18,113 nucleotides of DNA, taken from assembly GCA_049522195.1 (NCBI GenBank), contig JBEKOB010000080.1, positions 1 through 18,113 of the forward strand, read 5' to 3'. This DNA comes from UBA9647 sp049522195 (lineage in GTDB: Bacteria > Bacteroidota > Ignavibacteria > UBA10030). The position numbers and the translations under genes were made by a program. The notes under the pieces are model-generated. The model was not told the origin of the DNA, searched no databases, and worked only from the letters and a program-made list of their open reading frames with translations. Below, piece by piece: positions 14,772-18,113 of the stretch (position 1 is the stretch's first letter; every line of letters starts with the position of its first letter).

Positions 14772-16282
14772 CGAACGGCAGGCTTTCTGTCCTCTTACTT
14801 ACTGAAGGCACTTATCCCTATGCTGGCGGCGGAGTCAGCACCTGGTGCGACTTGCTCTGTCGCGAACTGAGCGATATCGATTTCTATGTCATCGCTGTTA
14901 CCGGAACGCCGATTGCCGCTCTCAAGTACAAGATACCAGCGAATGTTCAGTATGTGCGCCAGGTGCCCCTGTGGGGGAGCGAGGAACCATCAGAGTATGT
15001 CCGTCCTGACACGGCCTTCGCCGACGTCTATCTCAATCGGATCGAAACCACGCCGCAGGCAATCCGTCATCGGTTTATCCCCGTCTTTGAGAAATTTCTT
15101 CGCGAGATGTTCTCCTCTCCATCTCGCGAATCGCTCGATCCAAAGGTCATCCACCAGTTCTATTGTTATTTCCAACAGTATGAGTACAAGCGCACGCTTC
15201 AGTCGTCGCAAGTGTGGAAAACATTTCTCAGGACCGTCCAGCGCCAATGTGAACTCGACAACGTTCCGGAGGCAGAGCTCCCAACCCTCTACGATCTGAC
15301 GACCGCGATGCGATGGTTATACAACTACCTGATGCCGCTCAATGCTGTTCTTCCGAAAACAGATCTTGCCCATGCGACGATCGCGGGCATTTCCAACCTC
15401 CCGGCAATTGCTGCGAAATTGGAGTATGGGACGCCGATTATCGTGACCGATCATGGCATCTATATCCGTGAACGGTATATCGCCATTTCGACGGGTAAGT
15501 TCACTCCGTTCGCAAAGAAATTCATGATGAATCTCTCTTCGTATGCGACACGGCTGCTCTATTCGTCGGCGGATCAGATTTCTCCGGTGTGTGACTACAA
15601 CCATCGATGGGAGACACGCTTCGACGCCGATGTAGCCCGAATCAAGACGATCCATAACGGCATCGATCCAGCGATCTTCGTCCCGAGAGAGAAACCTGAA
15701 AGAACGCGAAACCGTCCAACGGTTGTTGCAGCTGCCAGGATCTTCCCGCTGAAGGATCTTGAAACAATGATTCGCTCGTGTGCGGTTGTTCGCGAACAGA
15801 TCCCAGATGTTCAGTATATCGTGTACGGTCCCACGGACGTCGATCCTCCGTACACCAAACGGTGCCTGGACCTGATCAATGAACTGCAGCTTCACGGGAA
15901 TTTCCAGTTTGCGGGGTTCCATAGCAAACCGCACGAGTTGTACCATGAAGGGGACATCAGCATCCTGTCGAGCATTTCAGAAGGATTTCCCTACACGGTG
16001 ATTGAATCGATGGCGTGTGCACGCCCCGTCGTTGCGACGGACGTGGGGGGTGTTCGCGAAGCGCTCGAAGGTTTTGGCTTTGTCGTCAAGCCTCGGGATG
16101 CTCAGGCACTCGGGGAAGGTGTTGTCAAGTTACTTCAGGATGACGAGCTTCGTGAGCGGCTTGGTACCATGGGGAGGGAACAGGTGCTCTTGCGGTTCAG
16201 GAACTCTCAGACGATGAATATGTACCGTAAATCGTACACAGCCCTCTCTCTGGCTGCTGCACATCCCGCAATCGCCAACTGA
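14768..16282 (+). CDS. pelF: PelF-like GT4 glycosyltransferase, full length
   Basis: At 504 residues this matches the usual length of PelF, the cytosolic GT4 polymerase of Pel polysaccharide. The N-terminal PelF domain (DUF3492 type) begins LLLTEGTYPYAGGGVSTW (9-26) and contains the long helical insert missing from the shorter paralogue (about 85-200). Further landmarks are IIVTDHGIYIRERY (224-237), LLYSSADQISPVCDYN (263-278), IHNGIDP (295-301), VVAAARIFPLKDLETMIRS (319-337), VYGPTDVDPPYTKRC (352-366) and the EX7E pair Glu405/Glu413 in ISEGFPYTVIE, then VATDVGGVREALEG. The gene overlaps the epimerase gene by four bases and precedes the PelG-like gene by 31 bases. This is the copy most likely to be the true polymerase. 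The symbol is given by family resemblance, and the product polymer is unproven. Confidence 0.88.
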   Translation: MTNGRLSVLLLTEGTYPYAGGGVSTWCDLLCRELSDIDFYVIAVTGTPIAALKYKIPANVQYVRQVPLWGSEEPSEYVRPDTAFADVYLNRIETTPQAIRHRFIPVFEKFLREMFSSPSRESLDPKVIHQFYCYFQQYEYKRTLQSSQVWKTFLRTVQRQCELDNVPEAELPTLYDLTTAMRWLYNYLMPLNAVLPKTDLAHATIAGISNLPAIAAKLEYGTPIIVTDHGIYIRERYIAISTGKFTPFAKKFMMNLSSYATRLLYSSADQISPVCDYNHRWETRFDADVARIKTIHNGIDPAIFVPREKPERTRNRPTVVAAARIFPLKDLETMIRSCAVVREQIPDVQYIVYGPTDVDPPYTKRCLDLINELQLHGNFQFAGFHSKPHELYHEGDISILSSISEGFPYTVIESMACARPVVATDVGGVREALEGFGFVVKPRDAQALGEGVVKLLQDDELRERLGTMGREQVLLRFRNSQTMNMYRKSYTALSLAAAHPAIAN

Positions 16283-16313
16283 TGTTCATACTTCCAATGT
16301 TGATGATGCAATC

Positions 16314-17993
16314 GTGATAGACAGCACGAACGACATAGCGAGAGACATTCCAACCGACGATCCAGTTGCGACCGACATGCAAAACCGGCCGGACACTGCA
16401 ACGTCGATTGAAGAGGAAACAGAACGTGCGGTGACTGAAGTTCGCGGGATCATCGGGAAACCAATTGATTCCTGGGCTGTCGCCGCCGCTTTGGAGAGTC
16501 TTGGATATCGCGATATCGATGCTGTCGACCGATTCAAGAAGAGGAATGTGTTCGACCTTGCGGACCATATTCATGCTCTCATCCTGGATAGGAAGGATGA
16601 CACACGCAAGAAGGCGGCTGTTACCAAGCGGAGGAAAAAGTCAGAAGGGAAGTTTCGCCGCTTCATCCGTTACTACGGCAAAGGGGCGGTAACTGCGATG
16701 CCGATGATGGGCCAGATTGCATGCATCCTGGTTCTCAGGTACTCTTTGTGGGCGTGGGTTGATTTCACGGAGGCTCAGGCAACGATCGTAGCACTTGGAA
16801 CCCTCCTCAGCTTTATTGTCACTGGTGGTTTCATCCAGAGCATTGGGCGGGAGGGAATCCGGCTCGTCGGAAGCGAAAACTACTTTCTTGCTGAAAAAAT
16901 TTGCTGGAAGCTCGTTGAACAGGGCACAATCACTGTGCTTGGTGTCGGAGTCCTGGTATTCGTTGCCAATCTGGTGATCCCTTTGTATGACACGAGACTG
17001 ACACTCGTCAGCCTGATGTACTTTGTGCTTCTTTCCGAACTTTGGTTGTACTCGTCTGTTGCTGTCGTCCTGAGCCGCCCGATGGCGGTATTTGTCATCA
17101 CCCTGGCGGGGATCGTGCCGGTCTATTGTGTCATGGAGTACACTTCGTTCGGTATTTATATCGCCCATTGGAGCGGAATGGGTTTTGCGTTGATCCTGAT
17201 CATGCTCTACACAATGATCGTGTTTCGACGAACTGCAGAAAAGACTATTCCTGAATTGAAATCGGGTCGGTTACCCAAACCCTCTGTCCGTGCCTATCTT
17301 GTTGCCCCGTATTTCGTGTACGGAGTCTTCTATTTCCTCAACATCTTCGTCGATCGGTTTGTGAGCTGGTCGGCTCCGAGCCCCGAGCCTCCGCCGTACA
17401 TTTTCTGGTTCCGCACCTCCTACGAATTGGGATTGGACTGGGCATTGATTTCGCTCGTGTTCACGCTCGCGTTGCTGGAGTATATCATCCATGAGTTCTC
17501 TCATTTCCAGATTCCGGCGCAAAAAGCCGTGAAATGTCTTCAGGTGGAGGACTACATCGGGTTCTTCAGGCGATTCTACAAAAAATTCCTATTCCTGGTG
17601 GCGGCTATTGCAGTGATCGATATTATCCTCACCTATTTCGGTGTGATGTACTTCCGGCAATTCAATGAAATCAAAGAGGTGCGTGAGTTCTTCAGCAGCC
17701 CGATCACGTATCTCGTTTTCTACGCTGCGTCGGTCGGGTACCTTTTCATAGCCATCGGTCTCTACAATGGCCTTTTCTTCTTCACGTTGTCGCGCCCTGA
17801 GTTCGTCCTGCGATCAATTATTCCCGCGACTGCAGTGAACCTCCTGGTCGCACTCATTGCCAGCAGGTGCATTCACTTTGAATATGGAGTGCTGGGATTG
17901 GTTGCCGGAGGTGCAACATTCGCGGCGATTTCAACACACTATGCGCGGGATTTCTTCCGCAACCTTGATTATTACTACTACGCGGCGTACTAG
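16314..17993 (+). CDS. pelG: PelG-like polytopic membrane protein with N-terminal extension
   Basis: The protein has 559 residues. From about 125 onward it is a multi-pass membrane protein with roughly 10-12 hydrophobic segments, for example near 130-150, 155-175, 203-223, 230-253, 257-275, 285-303, 328-346, 373-392, 425-445, 463-485 and 505-540. The segment VYGVFYFLNIFVDRFVSWSA (335-354) and the following loop resemble PelG, the MOP-superfamily inner-membrane exporter that works with PelF. Canonical PelG has about 450 residues and starts at the membrane domain. Here about 110 soluble residues precede it, with a helical module (RGIIGKPIDSWAVAAALESL, 44-63) and a basic linker KKAAVTKRRKKSEGKFRRF. 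The GTG at 16314 has no good Shine-Dalgarno. An ATG at 16377 would remove 21 residues but keep the module. Assignment rests on topology, motif and operon position. Confidence 0.75.
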   Translation: MIDSTNDIARDIPTDDPVATDMQNRPDTATSIEEETERAVTEVRGIIGKPIDSWAVAAALESLGYRDIDAVDRFKKRNVFDLADHIHALILDRKDDTRKKAAVTKRRKKSEGKFRRFIRYYGKGAVTAMPMMGQIACILVLRYSLWAWVDFTEAQATIVALGTLLSFIVTGGFIQSIGREGIRLVGSENYFLAEKICWKLVEQGTITVLGVGVLVFVANLVIPLYDTRLTLVSLMYFVLLSELWLYSSVAVVLSRPMAVFVITLAGIVPVYCVMEYTSFGIYIAHWSGMGFALILIMLYTMIVFRRTAEKTIPELKSGRLPKPSVRAYLVAPYFVYGVFYFLNIFVDRFVSWSAPSPEPPPYIFWFRTSYELGLDWALISLVFTLALLEYIIHEFSHFQIPAQKAVKCLQVEDYIGFFRRFYKKFLFLVAAIAVIDIILTYFGVMYFRQFNEIKEVREFFSSPITYLVFYAASVGYLFIAIGLYNGLFFFTLSRPEFVLRSIIPATAVNLLVALIASRCIHFEYGVLGLVAGGATFAAISTHYARDFFRNLDYYYYAAY

Positions 17994-18044
17994 TGCCGAT
18001 TCTAAAAAGTAATCTTGTACTTTAGAGTTAGATTGTGCAGATTT

Positions 18045-18071
18045 GAGGGAGCCAGAGAGAAAGGATCCCTC
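18045..18071 (+). repeat. Small hairpin before the boxA-like motif
   Basis: GAGGGA (18045-18050) and TCCCTC (18066-18071) are a perfect 6-bp inverted repeat with a 15-base loop. It lies 17 bases before the boxA-like motif. It could be part of an rRNA leader or a leader hairpin of a gene starting at the ATG at 18073, where it would overlap the AAAGGA ribosome-binding-like sequence inside its loop. The 17994-18044 stretch otherwise shows only an imperfect AT-rich repeat (CTAAAAAGTA and TACTTTAG). Confidence 0.3.
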
Positions 18072-18088
18072 CATGAGTTCATTCGTTC

Positions 18089-18100
18089 GTTCTTTGACAA
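18089..18100 (+). promoter_or_regulatory. boxA-like antitermination motif at window end
   Basis: GTTCTTTGACAA strongly resembles rRNA-operon boxA elements, such as TGCTCTTTAACA of E. coli and the GTTCTTTGAAAACT found in Bacillus rrn leaders. NusB/S10 bind boxA in the nascent leader to prevent premature termination. Its position suggests that an rRNA operon may begin just beyond the window. The alternative is that these bases are codons of a gene starting at the ATG at 18073, whose frame stays open to the end (13 codons). Confidence 0.4.
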
Positions 18101-18113
18101 ATGCAGAAGGTAA

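Noticed and set aside
18073..18113. Partial coding sequence starting at ATG 18073
   Set aside because: Only 13 codons are visible, and the same bases match a boxA-like element. A weak AAAGGA lies upstream, so a gene is not excluded but cannot be supported.

Overview
The window looks like a chromosomal segment from a Gram-negative bacterium of the Bacteroidota/Chlorobiota/Ignavibacteriota (FCB) group. The best marker is the C-terminus of the protein at 1276-2616, which carries a type IX secretion (T9SS) type A sorting domain with the wording NYPNPFNPATTI...LPSGVYFYK...RLILLK that is typical of Ignavibacteria-like genomes. Moderate GC content, lipoprotein signals, several starts without a clear Shine-Dalgarno and one TAnnTTTG-type promoter candidate agree with this. 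Genus or species cannot be read from the sequence. No insertion sequence, CRISPR array, tRNA or prophage gene was seen.

Layout. 43-2616: a lipoprotein with a fibronectin-like and an FGE-sulfatase domain, then a T9SS-exported Asp-box/YCF48-like repeat protein. 2686-2812: a compact predicted three-helix RNA directly followed by an intrinsic terminator. 3036-4529: an exported AGE-family epimerase-like protein. It converges, across a bidirectional terminator, on a minus-strand exported dienelactone-hydrolase-like protein (4619-5404). 5642-9013: the translation factor EttA (ABC-F), then an exported six-hairpin glycosidase. 9014-9358: a run of short palindromes. 9359-10879: a clade 3 monofunctional catalase. 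10880-11316: non-coding, with a large inverted repeat and a promoter candidate.

The most interesting part is 11317-17993, a tightly packed six-gene operon that looks like a reduced and divergent Pel-type exopolysaccharide locus. In order it encodes a GH114/TM1410-like exported glycosidase (comparable to the hydrolase part of PelA), a small HATPase_c anti-sigma/switch kinase, a short PelF-like GT4 glycosyltransferase, an NAD-dependent nucleotide-sugar epimerase (comparable to PelX), a full-length PelF-like GT4 glycosyltransferase, and a polytopic PelG-like membrane protein with a soluble N-terminal extension. Two junctions are 4-bp ATGA overlaps. No PelD (c-di-GMP receptor), PelE, PelB, PelC or polysaccharide deacetylase domain is visible, so either these lie outside the window or the system is built and controlled differently. 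The embedded HATPase_c protein is the obvious candidate regulator.

The last 40 bases hold a sequence resembling an rRNA-operon boxA antitermination element (GTTCTTTGACAA), so an rRNA operon may begin just beyond the window.
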